A stretch of DNA of 64,000 bases from Flavobacterium poyangense (GTDB taxonomy: Bacteria; Bacteroidota; Bacteroidia; Flavobacteriales; Flavobacteriaceae), in NCBI RefSeq assembly GCF_011751075.1, contig NZ_JAALLN010000002.1, forward strand, positions 204,709 through 268,708, written 5' to 3'. Below are positions 37,294-46,156 of this stretch, piece by piece (within the stretch, counting starts at the first letter, position 1; each line of letters begins with the position of its first letter). The position numbers and the translations under genes are program-made. The notes beneath the pieces were generated by a model, which had not been told where the DNA came from, ran no database searches, and was given only the letters and a program-made list of their open reading frames with translations.

Positions 37294-37313
37294 CACCTTA
37301 TCATAAAAAACTA

Positions 37314-37342
37314 AAAACCCGTTTCATATCGAAACGGGTTTT
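37314..37342. terminator. Terminator after olsF
   Basis: A 12-bp perfect stem (37314-37325 with 37331-37342) with T-rich flanks. It lies between the convergent olsF and DUF805 genes and is probably bidirectional. Confidence 0.88.
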
Positions 37343-37363
37343 GTTTTTTATATTTAAAACGGA

Positions 37364-37771
37364 TTAAACGAATTCTTTACCTATTTCATCCATTTCGTCG
37401 AATTCATTTTTCGGGTCAACACCGTACTCATTTGTACCATTGTCTCCTGCCGTACAAAGAGAAATTAGAAACCAAATGACACCTATCACAGGAATAAATA
37501 CAATAAACATAAACCAGCCGCTTTTACCAATATCATGTAATCTTCTGACTGTTACTGCGATATTTGGTATAAAAACTGCCAAACTGTATACTCCTCTTAG
37601 AATTCCAAACTGCCCATCAATAAAGGTAAACTCAGAAAAATAATCCAAGACCCCAAAAGCCAGGGATATAAGGATACTCGCCAAACAATAATACCAATAC
37701 TCACTTCTCCTGGCTCTTCCGTTAAAATTTGCGTAGTTCTCAAAAACTACTTTTTTGTACCATTCAATCAT
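37364..37771 (-). CDS. DUF805 membrane protein, copy 1
   Basis: A 135-aa protein with the DUF805 signature: MIEWYKKVVFENYANF then GRARRSEYW at the N-terminus, and VRRLHDIGKSGWF after the second hydrophobic segment. Four hydrophobic helices are visible, with an acidic C-terminal tail. Function is unknown. It is separated from the four-gene DUF805/TM2 run by a terminator and has its own upstream region, similar to the one in front of copy 3. Confidence 0.92.
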   Translation of the reverse strand: MIEWYKKVVFENYANFNGRARRSEYWYYCLASILISLAFGVLDYFSEFTFIDGQFGILRGVYSLAVFIPNIAVTVRRLHDIGKSGWFMFIVFIPVIGVIWFLISLCTAGDNGTNEYGVDPKNEFDEMDEIGKEFV

Positions 37772-37924
37772 AATTAACTTTTTATTTATTTTTTCTTACT
37801 CTTAAGGATTTTCAGTTACTCCTTTAAATTTGATCTATTACCAAGGTTAGGTTAAAATCAAATTCCACTGCTATTAGCCTCATTAACAATACCAAACCTA
37901 TATTTTCAAAAAGGACATAAAAAA

Positions 37925-37957
37925 AATACAATTTAACTCACCGAGCTAAATTGTATT
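37925..37957 (-). terminator. Terminator after TM2 copy 1
   Basis: A 15-bp stem with one mismatch (37925-37939 with 37943-37957), 40 bp past the stop of the TM2 gene, with A runs on the plus strand giving a U-rich minus transcript. Confidence 0.75.
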
Positions 37958-37996
37958 CTTGAAAAAACCATTGCAATAAATGGTTCTTTGTATTTT

Positions 37997-38272
37997 TTAG
38001 AACCAGCCTTTATGTCCTACCTGATAGGTTTCATAAAATTCATCGTCAGTTTTTGTTAAATACAAGATTCCTTCTACAAGTGCAATTAAAGCACCTATTC
38101 CACACAGAAGTCCTAAGATCAATTGAATAACTCCTTCTTTAGTATAACCTAAATAGAATTTATGAATTCCTAGTCCGCCTAATAAGATTGCAAGAATCCC
38201 GGCAACAACTTTCTTATTTTCCTGTTTAACAGTTTGTGGAGTATTCCACGATTCTGGTTTTGTAGTTTCCAT
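37997..38272 (-). CDS. TM2-domain membrane protein, copy 1
   Basis: A 91-aa protein: polar N-terminus (ESWNTPQTVKQENKK), then the TM2 domain with GGLGIHKFYLGYTKEGVIQLIL between two helices. It ends YQTYQVGHKGWF-like. About 75% identical by eye to TM2 copy 2. It starts 18 bp after DUF805 copy 2. The function of TM2 proteins is not established. Confidence 0.92.
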   Translation of the reverse strand: METTKPESWNTPQTVKQENKKVVAGILAILLGGLGIHKFYLGYTKEGVIQLILGLLCGIGALIALVEGILYLTKTDDEFYETYQVGHKGWF

Positions 38273-38290
38273 TTTTATAGTTTTTTTTAG

Positions 38291-38716
38291 TTATAGTGTT
38301 TCAACTTTCCCAATTTCATTAATCTCTTCAATTGGGTTTTTAGGGTCTGGTCCGTATTGATTTGGCCCATGATTTCCCTCTGTAACAAACAAAATAAGAA
38401 TCCAGATTCCACCAATAAACGGAATAAAAGCAACCAGATAAAACCAACCGCTTCTACCAACATCATGCAATCTTCTGACTACGACTCCCAACGAAGGAAC
38501 GAGTGTCAATAAGGTATAAATTCCAAAAAGAGCATATCCTACTACAATTCCCGTAATTCCATCTCCAAAAATACCGCCTACTACTCCTCCAACAACAATT
38601 AATACAATAGAGATCAGTGCATTCGCAAGTGCAAAATACCAATACTCACTTCTTCTTGCACGACCCTTAAAATTTGCGTAGTTTTCAAAAACCACTTTTT
38701 TGTACCACTCAATCAT
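38291..38716 (-). CDS. DUF805 membrane protein, copy 2
   Basis: A 141-aa paralog with the same MIEWYKKVVFENYANF opening and VRRLHDVGRSGWF block. The second helix is very Gly/Val-rich (VVGGVVGGIFGDG). It lies between the two TM2 genes (gaps of 48 and 18 bp), consistent with one transcript. Confidence 0.92.
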   Translation of the reverse strand: MIEWYKKVVFENYANFKGRARRSEYWYFALANALISIVLIVVGGVVGGIFGDGITGIVVGYALFGIYTLLTLVPSLGVVVRRLHDVGRSGWFYLVAFIPFIGGIWILILFVTEGNHGPNQYGPDPKNPIEEINEIGKVETL

Positions 38717-38764
38717 AATAAATATAGTTTGTTCGTTAATTTCTTTTCTTCAGATTTTTATGTT

Positions 38765-39043
38765 CTAGAACCACCCTTTTTTTCCAACCTGATATGTCTG
38801 ATAAAAATCTTCATCTGACTTTGTAAGGTAAATGATTCCTTCTATAAAACCAATAATCCCAGCAATACCACAGGTTACAATACTTAAAACGAGTTGAATT
38901 ACTCCTTCTTTGGTATATCCTAAAATGAATTTATGAATTCCTAAATATCCAAAGATTATCCCCAAAACTCCTGCAAGGACTTTTTTGTTTTCCTGTCTGA
39001 TTGGTTCCGGTGTATTCCAAGATTCTCTCTTTGTCTCTTCCAT
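38765..39043 (-). CDS. TM2-domain membrane protein, copy 2
   Basis: A 92-aa protein with the polar lead ESWNTPEPIRQENKK and the TM2 block GYLGIHKFILGYTKEGVIQLVL, ending YQTYQVGKKGWF. It starts 27 bp after DUF805 copy 3. The second helix is Cys-containing (TCGIAGIIG). Confidence 0.92.
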   Translation of the reverse strand: MEETKRESWNTPEPIRQENKKVLAGVLGIIFGYLGIHKFILGYTKEGVIQLVLSIVTCGIAGIIGFIEGIIYLTKSDEDFYQTYQVGKKGWF

Positions 39044-39070
39044 GTTTGTTATAGTTCTTTTAAAAATTAT

Positions 39071-39454
39071 TTATTGTTCAGCTTTTCCAATTTCATCGAT
39101 TGAATCACCATACCCTTTGGGATCTTCGCCATACTCATTTGTACCTCTATCTCCCTCAGTAGCCAACAATATAATATTGTAAATCGGAATCAGGATATAC
39201 CAGCCGCTTTTACCAATATCATGCATTCTTCTGATTGCAACGGCAATTGATGGAATAAAAACTGCTAAACTATAAACATTCGATATAGGGGCTAAACCAG
39301 GCGAGGTTAATGCAGAAATAAAACCTACTCCAAAACCTATTATCATACTTACAATAATATTTGCTAAAAAAAACATCCAGTATTCCTTCCTTCTTGCTCT
39401 TCCTTCAAAATTTGCATAGTTTTCAAAAACCACTTTTTTGTACCACTCAATCAT
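39071..39454 (-). CDS. DUF805 membrane protein, copy 3
   Basis: A 127-aa paralog and the probable first gene of the run. It has MIEWYKKVVFENYANFEGRARRKEYW at the start (signature split by helix 1) and IRRMHDIGKSGWY. The 30 bp at 39481-39510 upstream match 37795-37824 (upstream of copy 1) at 26 positions, so the upstream regions share an origin. Confidence 0.92.
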   Translation of the reverse strand: MIEWYKKVVFENYANFEGRARRKEYWMFFLANIIVSMIIGFGVGFISALTSPGLAPISNVYSLAVFIPSIAVAIRRMHDIGKSGWYILIPIYNIILLATEGDRGTNEYGEDPKGYGDSIDEIGKAEQ

Positions 39455-39645
39455 AATTAATTATAGTTTGTTAGTTAATTCCTACTCTTTAGGATTTTCG
39501 GTTACTCCCTTGGATTCCAGAGAAATCTTATTTAGATTGATTCTTCAAAAAATCGAAAACAATATTATTAAAAATTAACATATAAAACTAATTCTTGGCA
39601 GAATATTTACAGGAAAAGACTCGTTATTAAAACCCAAAGTAAAGG

Positions 39646-40596
39646 TTAAGAAACGGAATAAAGTGCTTTTATTTTATCTACAATTACCTGTGCCAAACGT
39701 TCGTGACTCTCAAATGTCCATCCGGCGATATGTGGCGTCAGCAATACATTTTTTGCTTCCAATAAATATTGAAAAGCTTCCGGCGTATTTTTATCCTGAA
39801 AAAGAGTCTCAAAAGACAACTTTTCGTATTCGAGAACATCTAAACCGGCTCCTAAAATCTTTTTAGCTTTCATCGCTTCCACTAAATCTGCTGTCACAAT
39901 ATTTTTACCACGTGAAGTGTTAATAATCCAAAATGGTTTTGCAAATGCTTTTATAAAATCGGCATTGACCATTTTATCGGTTTCCGGAGTCCAAGGAAGA
40001 TGCAGACTTAACACATCTGCTTTTTCCTGCAACTCTGACAAAGAAACCTGTTTAGCGTTTTCATCACCAACATTCTCCAAAATATCATAACACAGAACCG
40101 TTGTCTCAAATCCACGTAGTTTTTTAGCAAAAGCTTTTCCCATGTTTCCATAACCAATAATACCAACTGTTTTACCGTCAAGTTCATGACCACGATTAGC
40201 TTCCCGGTTCCATTGCCCCCCTTTTATCTCGGCATCAGCCTTATTCAAATTATTAAACAATGACAAAATCACACCCAACGAATGTTCTGCAACAGCGTTG
40301 CGATTTCCTTCGGGCGCTGCGATCAGGTGAATTCCTTTTCCTTCGGCATATTCACAGTCAATGCTTTCTAAGCCCGCTCCTACTCTGGCAATAAATTTTA
40401 GATTAACTGCTTTGTCCAAAAAAGTTTTGTCAATTTTAAAACGGCTTCGGATTACGATTCCGTTATAATTCTGAATTTTAGCCTCTATTTCTTCTTTACC
40501 AGATGTAAAATCTGCTTCATTTTCAAAATTTGCTTCTTCTAATTGTTTCCAGAGAATAGGATGATTGCTGTCGATATGTAGAATTTTTGTGCTCAT
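39646..40596 (-). CDS. D-2-hydroxyacid dehydrogenase (SerA-like)
   Basis: A 316-aa NAD-dependent dehydrogenase with the Rossmann motif GIIGYGNMG near residue 150. The catalytic set is visible: Arg in NTSRGKN, Glu in LDVLEYEK and His in LLTPHIAGWT. It lacks the ACT regulatory domain of long SerA. It could be 3-phosphoglycerate dehydrogenase or another 2-hydroxyacid dehydrogenase; no serC is adjacent to decide. Divergent from nhaA. Confidence 0.88.
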   Translation of the reverse strand: MSTKILHIDSNHPILWKQLEEANFENEADFTSGKEEIEAKIQNYNGIVIRSRFKIDKTFLDKAVNLKFIARVGAGLESIDCEYAEGKGIHLIAAPEGNRNAVAEHSLGVILSLFNNLNKADAEIKGGQWNREANRGHELDGKTVGIIGYGNMGKAFAKKLRGFETTVLCYDILENVGDENAKQVSLSELQEKADVLSLHLPWTPETDKMVNADFIKAFAKPFWIINTSRGKNIVTADLVEAMKAKKILGAGLDVLEYEKLSFETLFQDKNTPEAFQYLLEAKNVLLTPHIAGWTFESHERLAQVIVDKIKALYSVS

Positions 40597-40795
40597 AAAT
40601 AAATTTAATTAAACGAATTGAAAAACAAAAATACAGCATATTCTTCATTTTTGAATTCAAAAAACCATAGTTTACCCCCGAAGAAAACGCTCCAACTTTT
40701 TTGTTGGCTTTATTTTTTTTAACTTTGAATAATCGAGAAATTTCAAGTCCTTCTTGACTTTTTCTTATTTCTACATCTTTTAGAATATATTCCAC

Positions 40796-41962
40796 ATGAA
40801 ATTAACCAAAACTTTTAAAGCCTTTTTTGCAAACGAAAAATCAGGAGGGCTTCTTTTACTTTTTGTCACCATACTATCCCTTTACCTGGCAAACTCTTCT
40901 ATACAAACTGATTATATTAGTTTCTGGGAAAGAGATTTAGGCGGACATTCAATCACCCATTGGATTAACGACGGTTTGATGACCATTTTCTTCTTATTGA
41001 TTGGTCTAGAATTAGAACGCGAAATTTATCATGGGGAATTGTCCAGTATCAAAAATGCTTCATTGCCAATTATGGCTGCTTTTGGTGGTATGCTTATTCC
41101 TGCAGCCATTTTCCTTGCTTTAAATTTCGGAACCGATACTCAAAACGGAGCCGGAATACCAATGGCAACGGATATCGCTTTCGCAATCGGGATTTTATCC
41201 CTTTTAGGAAGTCGGGTTCCCGCATCTCTAAAAGTGTTCTTAACGGCATTGGCAGTAATAGACGATTTAGGAGCCATCATTGTTATTGCGATTTTCTACA
41301 CCACCACCATTGCTTTTGTAAATCTTGCCATTGCATTGGGAATTTGGGCTCTTTTATTTGTCTTTAACCGAATGAAAATTCACAATATCATTCCGTATTT
41401 AATCGGCGGTGTAGCCATGTGGTACTTTATGCTTAACTCCGGTGTTCACGCCACTATTACAGGTGTTATTTTAGCTTTTGTAATTCCTTTTGGAAATGGA
41501 GATGAGAACTCTGTTTCTCATAAACTGGAACATTTCCTGCACAAACCTGTCGCTTTTGTAATTCTTCCTTTATTCGCAATGGCCAACACCTGTATTGCTA
41601 TAGAATCTGACTGGCACGAGGGGCTAAATCATTCCAATACTTTCGGTATTATCTTAGGATTGGTCGTTGGTAAACCATTAGGAATTTTTCTCTTCTCACT
41701 GATTGGAGTTAGCGTAGGTATGTGTACACTGCCTAAAGGCCTTAAGTGGGCCCATATTATAGGTGCCGGAATGCTTGGAGGAATTGGTTTTACGATGTCT
41801 ATTTTTATTACGATTCTGGCTTTTCACGATCCCGAAACCATTGTTTTTTCTAAAATAGCCATATTAATTGCGTCAGTACTTTCCGGACTCTTTGGTTTCT
41901 GCTTTTTAAAATATACTTTGAAACAAAAAAGAAAAACAAAATTCCAAATTCCAACACAATAG
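40796..41962 (+). CDS. nhaA: Na+/H+ antiporter NhaA
   Basis: A 388-aa inner-membrane antiporter that exports Na+ in exchange for protons at alkaline pH. About 11-12 hydrophobic helices. The essential aspartates are present: ATDIAFAIG (Asp126, equivalent to E. coli Asp133) and VIDDLGAI (Asp156/157, equivalent to 163/164). A TAACTTTG box at 40720-40727 is a likely promoter element. A hairpin follows the stop. Confidence 0.96.
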   Translation: MKLTKTFKAFFANEKSGGLLLLFVTILSLYLANSSIQTDYISFWERDLGGHSITHWINDGLMTIFFLLIGLELEREIYHGELSSIKNASLPIMAAFGGMLIPAAIFLALNFGTDTQNGAGIPMATDIAFAIGILSLLGSRVPASLKVFLTALAVIDDLGAIIVIAIFYTTTIAFVNLAIALGIWALLFVFNRMKIHNIIPYLIGGVAMWYFMLNSGVHATITGVILAFVIPFGNGDENSVSHKLEHFLHKPVAFVILPLFAMANTCIAIESDWHEGLNHSNTFGIILGLVVGKPLGIFLFSLIGVSVGMCTLPKGLKWAHIIGAGMLGGIGFTMSIFITILAFHDPETIVFSKIAILIASVLSGLFGFCFLKYTLKQKRKTKFQIPTQ

Positions 41963-41977
41963 TTTGGAATTTGGGAT
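41941..41977. terminator. Hairpin between convergent nhaA and proC
   Basis: ATTCCAAATTCCAA (41941-41954) faces TTTGGAATTTGGGAT (41963-41977). It overlaps the end of nhaA, is related to the hairpin at 12567-12603, and probably terminates one or both genes. Confidence 0.5.
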
Positions 41978-42008
41978 TTAAGATATTCGGAATTTTCACT
42001 CCCTCTTT

Positions 42009-42785
42009 TTATCCTTTAATCTGTTTCAACGACGTTTTGATTCCTTTGATTAAAGAAGAACTGAAACCATTGTGCTCCATTTCATTCAAACCTACGATTG
42101 TACATCCCTGAGGCGTTGTTACACGATCAATTAATTGTTCCGGATGTACTTTTTCTTCCAGAAGCATTTTTGCAGCTCCTTTAACGGTTTGAGCAGCTAT
42201 GGCCAAAGCGGTATTAGAATCAAATCCGATTTCAATTCCAGCCTGCATAGACGCACGAATATAACGCAAAGCATAGGCCGTACCGCAAGCACCTAAAACA
42301 GTTGCGGCATCCATCAGTTTTTCGTCGATTATGGGAGCGGTTCCTAAGTCCTGAAACAAATCTACAATAGGTAATGCCTTTTCCCTGTCTTTTTCAGGAA
42401 AAGAAATACAGGTAGCAGATTCTCCAAATTGGGCCGCAATATTGGGCATAATTCGGATCACAGGGTATTCATTATTTGTTTTAGCCTGAAGCATATCAAG
42501 AGATAAGCCACTCACAGCTGAAGCAATTGTTTTATTTTTAATCACAGGCAAAATTTCCGCCAAAACGGTATCAACCTGATAAGGCTTAATGGTTAAAATC
42601 ACCACATCTGCCTCCTCAATATTGTGCTTATTATCGGATGAAACTGTAATTCCGTATTCAGACAAATACTGAATACTGGCTATATTTCTCCTTGTAACCG
42701 TAACCTGGTTCTGTTTGGAGAATTGTGCAATTCCCAAGGCAATAGAAACACCCAGGTTTCCGCCTCCTATTATATGTACTTTCAT
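42009..42785 (-). CDS. proC: Pyrroline-5-carboxylate reductase
   Basis: ProC reduces P5C to proline with NAD(P)H. The product from ATG 42785 is 258 aa. It has VHIIGGGNLGVSIALGI (dinucleotide fold), AVSGLSLDMLQ, RIMPNIAAQFGES, and the C-terminal VTTPQGCTIVGLNEME (the VTSPGGTT-like signature). An in-frame GTG upstream (42839) would add 18 unusual basic residues and is rejected. Confidence 0.94.
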   Translation of the reverse strand: MKVHIIGGGNLGVSIALGIAQFSKQNQVTVTRRNIASIQYLSEYGITVSSDNKHNIEEADVVILTIKPYQVDTVLAEILPVIKNKTIASAVSGLSLDMLQAKTNNEYPVIRIMPNIAAQFGESATCISFPEKDREKALPIVDLFQDLGTAPIIDEKLMDAATVLGACGTAYALRYIRASMQAGIEIGFDSNTALAIAAQTVKGAAKMLLEEKVHPEQLIDRVTTPQGCTIVGLNEMEHNGFSSSLIKGIKTSLKQIKG

Positions 42786-42898
42786 TTTGGTCGGTTTTAA
42801 TTTATTTCCGGCTGATTGCCAGCTTTTTTTTACCGTCACAAATTACACCGATTTTATAGATTTTTAATCACTATAATAAATGAATTTGTGGCAAAAAT

Positions 42899-44248
42899 CT
42901 AAAATCCAAGAATCAATTTAGCTACTCCGAAATAGAGCATAATCCCAAAAACGTCGTTAGTAGTAGTAATAAACGGACCAGTTGCTATAGCCGGATCTAT
43001 TTTATTTTTATGTAAAAATAGCGGCACTAAAGTTCCTAAGGTTGCCGCAAACAAAATCACCACGATCATCGAAATTGAAATGGCTAATCCTACCAAATAT
43101 TGCTGATACATAACAGAATGATAACCTAACAAAAGCAGGGAGATAATCGTTCCTGAAATCATCGAAACGGTAATTTCTTTACTAAAATAACCGCGACTAA
43201 ATTCTTTTAATGTTCCGTTGGCCAAACCCTGAACAACGATTGCCGATGCCTGAACACCAATGTTCCCAGCCGTTGCAGAAAGTAAAGGCACGAAAATAAT
43301 CAATGTAGAATATTTTTGAAATGTCGTTTCATTGCCTTTCAGCACAAACGAAGCTACAATTTCAATCACCATTCCGATTAAAAGCCAAGGTAAACGTGCT
43401 TTTGTCAATTCTAAAACACTGTCATTCGATTCTACGTCTTGTGTAATACCCGCCGCTAATTGGTAATCTTTATCGGCCTCGTCTTTTATCACGTCTACGA
43501 TGTCATCAATAGTAATACGCCCCACCAGACGACCTAATTCGTCAACAACCGGAATTGCCTCTAAATCGTACTTCTGCATGATACGCGCCACCTCAACATC
43601 TTCGGTATCTACATTAACAAAATTTAGTTTTCGGATATAGATGTCACTAATTTGCGTTTTGGTGGAAGTTGTCAATAAATCTTTTAATGATAACCTTCCT
43701 TTGAGTCGATTTTCATCATCAACCACATAAATAGAATGCACTCTGGATACGTTTTCAGCCTGAATACGCATCTCTTTCACACAAGTTAGTACATTCCAAT
43801 TTTCATTGACTTTTACCAACTCCTTTCCCATCAAACCACCGGCAGAATTTTCGTCGTAACGCAATAATTCGACAATGTCTTTTGCGTGTTCAACGTCATT
43901 TAATTCTGAGATTACTTCGGCTTTGATCTCTTGAGAAAGTTCGGCGATAATATCTGCCGCATCATTGGTTTCAAGCTCATCGAGCTCTTCTGCGATTTCT
44001 TTAGGCGAAAGTCGGCTTAAGATATTCTCCCGCAAATCATCTTCCAACTCTAAAAGAATCTCAGCGGTTTTATCACTGTCTAAAACCTTAAAGATATAGG
44101 TCGCCTCGTCAAAATCCAGTTCGTCTAAGATTTCGGCGATATCGGCATGGTGCATATCATTCAGTAAAACTTCAAGTTCTTTGTCGTTTTTACTAACAAT
44201 GTGCTCTTCTAATTGTTGGATTAATTCTTTGCTAACTTTGAACTCCAT
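42899..44248 (-). CDS. mgtE: Magnesium transporter MgtE
   Basis: A 449-aa Mg2+ channel. The acidic N domain (residues ~1-130) is followed by two CBS domains (~135-255, [29 protein letters not shown]). Five membrane helices follow (~285-449), with the pore region near [13 protein letters not shown] and the [12 protein letters not shown] end. Mg2+ binding at the CBS pair gates the pore. Its start overlaps rsmA by 17 bp, so they are translationally coupled. Confidence 0.97.
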   Translation of the reverse strand: MEFKVSKELIQQLEEHIVSKNDKELEVLLNDMHHADIAEILDELDFDEATYIFKVLDSDKTAEILLELEDDLRENILSRLSPKEIAEELDELETNDAADIIAELSQEIKAEVISELNDVEHAKDIVELLRYDENSAGGLMGKELVKVNENWNVLTCVKEMRIQAENVSRVHSIYVVDDENRLKGRLSLKDLLTTSTKTQISDIYIRKLNFVNVDTEDVEVARIMQKYDLEAIPVVDELGRLVGRITIDDIVDVIKDEADKDYQLAAGITQDVESNDSVLELTKARLPWLLIGMVIEIVASFVLKGNETTFQKYSTLIIFVPLLSATAGNIGVQASAIVVQGLANGTLKEFSRGYFSKEITVSMISGTIISLLLLGYHSVMYQQYLVGLAISISMIVVILFAATLGTLVPLFLHKNKIDPAIATGPFITTTNDVFGIMLYFGVAKLILGF

Positions 44249-45017
44249 CGGCTTCTATTTTTTGAGTCAAATCAATAAATTCATCAACGCTAAGTTGCTC
44301 GGGACGTTTATCAAAGATAGTGTCTTCTCGCAATTTATCTGATAAATTTAATGTTTTCAAACTGTTACGTAATGTTTTTCGTCTTTGCTGAAAAGCTGCT
44401 TTCACCACTGTAAAAAACAACTTTTCACCACAAGGAAGGCTATAATCTTCCTTTCGGGTCATTTTCATCACACCCGATTTAACCTTGGGCGGAGGAATAA
44501 AAACATTTTCGTCAACAGTAAACAAATACTCTGTATGATAGAAGGCCTGAGCTAAAACGGATAAGATTCCGTATGCTTTTGATCCTTTTTTCTCGCAGAT
44601 TCGTTCTGCAACTTCTTTTTGAAACATCCCGGAAAACTCCGGAATCTGATGTTTAAACTCTAGGGTTCTAAAAACAATCTGAGTCGAAATATTATATGGA
44701 AAATTTCCAATAATAGCGAACTGTTTGTTCTCGTAAACCTCATTGATATTGTATTTCAGGAAATCCTGAGAGATAATTTTATCTTTAAGCTTTGGATAAT
44801 TTTCACCCAAATACACCACCGATTCCGTATCGATCTCGATCACGTGGGTATTGATCGGTTTATCAAGCAAATATTTAGTCAGCACACCCATCCCCGGTCC
44901 TATTTCTAAAACCTCCTCGTATCCTTCTAAGCTCAAAGTATCTGCAATCGCTTTTGCAATACTTTCATCTTTCAGGAAATGCTGTCCTAAATGTTTTTTG
45001 GCTTTTACTTTTTCCAT
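44232..45017 (-). CDS. rsmA: 16S rRNA (adenine1518/1519-N6,N6)-dimethyltransferase
   Basis: RsmA (KsgA) dimethylates two adenines in the last helix of 16S rRNA. The 261-aa protein has [11 protein letters not shown] at the start, SAM motif [10 protein letters not shown], and the catalytic NFPYNIS motif near residue 105. The C-terminal helical domain carries [13 protein letters not shown]. It overlaps mgtE and follows the nucleotidyltransferase gene after 42 bp. Confidence 0.97.
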   Translation of the reverse strand: MEKVKAKKHLGQHFLKDESIAKAIADTLSLEGYEEVLEIGPGMGVLTKYLLDKPINTHVIEIDTESVVYLGENYPKLKDKIISQDFLKYNINEVYENKQFAIIGNFPYNISTQIVFRTLEFKHQIPEFSGMFQKEVAERICEKKGSKAYGILSVLAQAFYHTEYLFTVDENVFIPPPKVKSGVMKMTRKEDYSLPCGEKLFFTVVKAAFQQRRKTLRNSLKTLNLSDKLREDTIFDKRPEQLSVDEFIDLTQKIEADGVQS

Positions 45018-45059
45018 TATTCTATTTTATTTGCCGCAAAGACCAAAAGGCATGAAGCC

Positions 45060-45536
45060 TTATTTCTTATTGATTTCTCGCAATTGTTGAATATCTAATA
45101 AATCTTTACTGCGATTCGCTTTTACTTTACTTGTAATTAAATCTTCTAAAGACAGGACATTCCATTTTAAAAAAGTGTTTTCCTTAACCGTTACTTCCTC
45201 ACTGTCTTTAAATGCTTCTTCAAAAGTTTTATTTACTGAAAACCTCGTAATTAACTCTAGATCTAAATCTACCGGAGAAAATTTAACGGATATATTTTGT
45301 TCCTCTTTTTTTACATTTTCCGGAAAATCATCAATCTCATACCCCATTTCTTTAAAAACTAAAACTAGTTTTTTAAAATTCTGGTCCGTTGTTTCAATCC
45401 AAAAATCAACATCTGCAGAATGTCTTTGATAGCCATGAAAATTAACCGCTCCTCCGCCTACCATGATCATTCTAACCTGATGTTTGTTGGCAAAGGAAAT
45501 AAATTCATCAATGTTTTCACTCCACAGTTTTAACAT
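45060..45536 (-). CDS. Nucleotidyltransferase-fold protein (DUF6036-like)
   Basis: A 158-aa protein with a minimal nucleotidyltransferase core: VGGGAVNFHGYQRHSADVDFW (GG then DxD, residues ~26-46) and a third acidic position in DLDLELI. The C-terminal LEDLITSKVKANRSKDLLDIQQL segment is shared with AbiEii-type and similar toxins. It starts 1 bp after the 61-aa gene. The pair lies inside an operon of housekeeping genes. A toxin role is inference from fold and partner. Confidence 0.8.
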   Translation of the reverse strand: MLKLWSENIDEFISFANKHQVRMIMVGGGAVNFHGYQRHSADVDFWIETTDQNFKKLVLVFKEMGYEIDDFPENVKKEEQNISVKFSPVDLDLELITRFSVNKTFEEAFKDSEEVTVKENTFLKWNVLSLEDLITSKVKANRSKDLLDIQQLREINKK

Positions 45537-45537
45537 C

Positions 45538-45723
45538 TTATCTAGGCTTTATTACAATCTGAAAATTGTCTTTGTTTTTATCCACTTTATTTTTGACAGG
45601 AAATCGACTAACACGTTCCATCAAAAGGAGAAAACTCCGAACTCTTTCTGCTCCGGATAACTTCAGAAAATCTTCCTGCCGCTGCCTGTTACTTTCTTCT
45701 TTTGTTTGAAATCTAATTTCCAT
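45538..45723 (-). CDS. Small charged protein paired with the nucleotidyltransferase
   Basis: A 61-aa product rich in Arg, Glu and Gln (EIRFQTKEESNRQRQEDFLKLSGAERVRSFLLLMERVSRF). It has a likely amphipathic helix and a basic C-terminus. It has no helix-turn-helix that I can see. Its stop is 1 bp before the ATG of the nucleotidyltransferase, an arrangement typical of antitoxin-toxin or cofactor-enzyme pairs. The family is not recognised. Confidence 0.65.
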   Translation of the reverse strand: MEIRFQTKEESNRQRQEDFLKLSGAERVRSFLLLMERVSRFPVKNKVDKNKDNFQIVIKPR

Positions 45724-45763
45724 AACTATACTTTAAACTGAATACTGCCTCTATAAACAGAGA

Positions 45764-46075
45764 CTAATGCTCCGAAACAACTTCTAATTCTGTTCTGAAA
45801 GAAAGCATTTTATCTGCAAAAAGCTCCAAAGCTTCCTGACGGAATCTTGGTGCATCCTCCATATAATACTGCTCTAAAGTCAGTTTACTGTCTGTGACAT
45901 ACTGAACAGAGTACGTAATACCCCCCATTTCTTCTTCAACCAAAACTTTTACAATTCGAGCAGAAGAAAATTTTCCTGTTCCTAAAATTTCCGGTATGTG
46001 TTTCTCCTGCATCCATTTTAACCATTGGTCATGAACGCTTTCGTGTATGTTTGTGGTAACGTTGTAAATAATCAT
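45764..46075 (-). CDS. DUF4286 family protein
   Basis: A 103-aa protein opening MIIYNVTTNIHESVHDQWLKWM, with HIPEILGTGKF and ITYSVQYVTDS, the pattern of DUF4286. It has a ferredoxin-like, dimeric alpha/beta-barrel look. Function unknown. It is commonly found near rsmA and a TPR gene in Flavobacteriia (from memory). Confidence 0.85.
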   Translation of the reverse strand: MIIYNVTTNIHESVHDQWLKWMQEKHIPEILGTGKFSSARIVKVLVEEEMGGITYSVQYVTDSKLTLEQYYMEDAPRFRQEALELFADKMLSFRTELEVVSEH

Positions 46076-46079
46076 TTTT

Positions 46080-46118
46080 TCTAAGGTTCTAAGGTTCTGA
46101 GATACTGAGTTTCTAAGT
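46080..46118. repeat. GGTTCTRAG short-word repeat
   Basis: The spacer between DUF4286 and the TPR gene is built from repeats of TAAGGTTCTGAG-like words. The same words occur at 27141-27177 and, reversed, at 2862-2893. Confidence 0.5.
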
Positions 46119-46156
46119 TTTCCCTTTGGAATTTGTTATTTCCTTTTTTTAGAATT

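Noticed and set aside
42786..42839. GTG-started N-terminal extension of ProC
   Set aside because: The extra 18 residues are basic and precede the dinucleotide-binding strand that should begin the protein; ATG 42785 fits the family.
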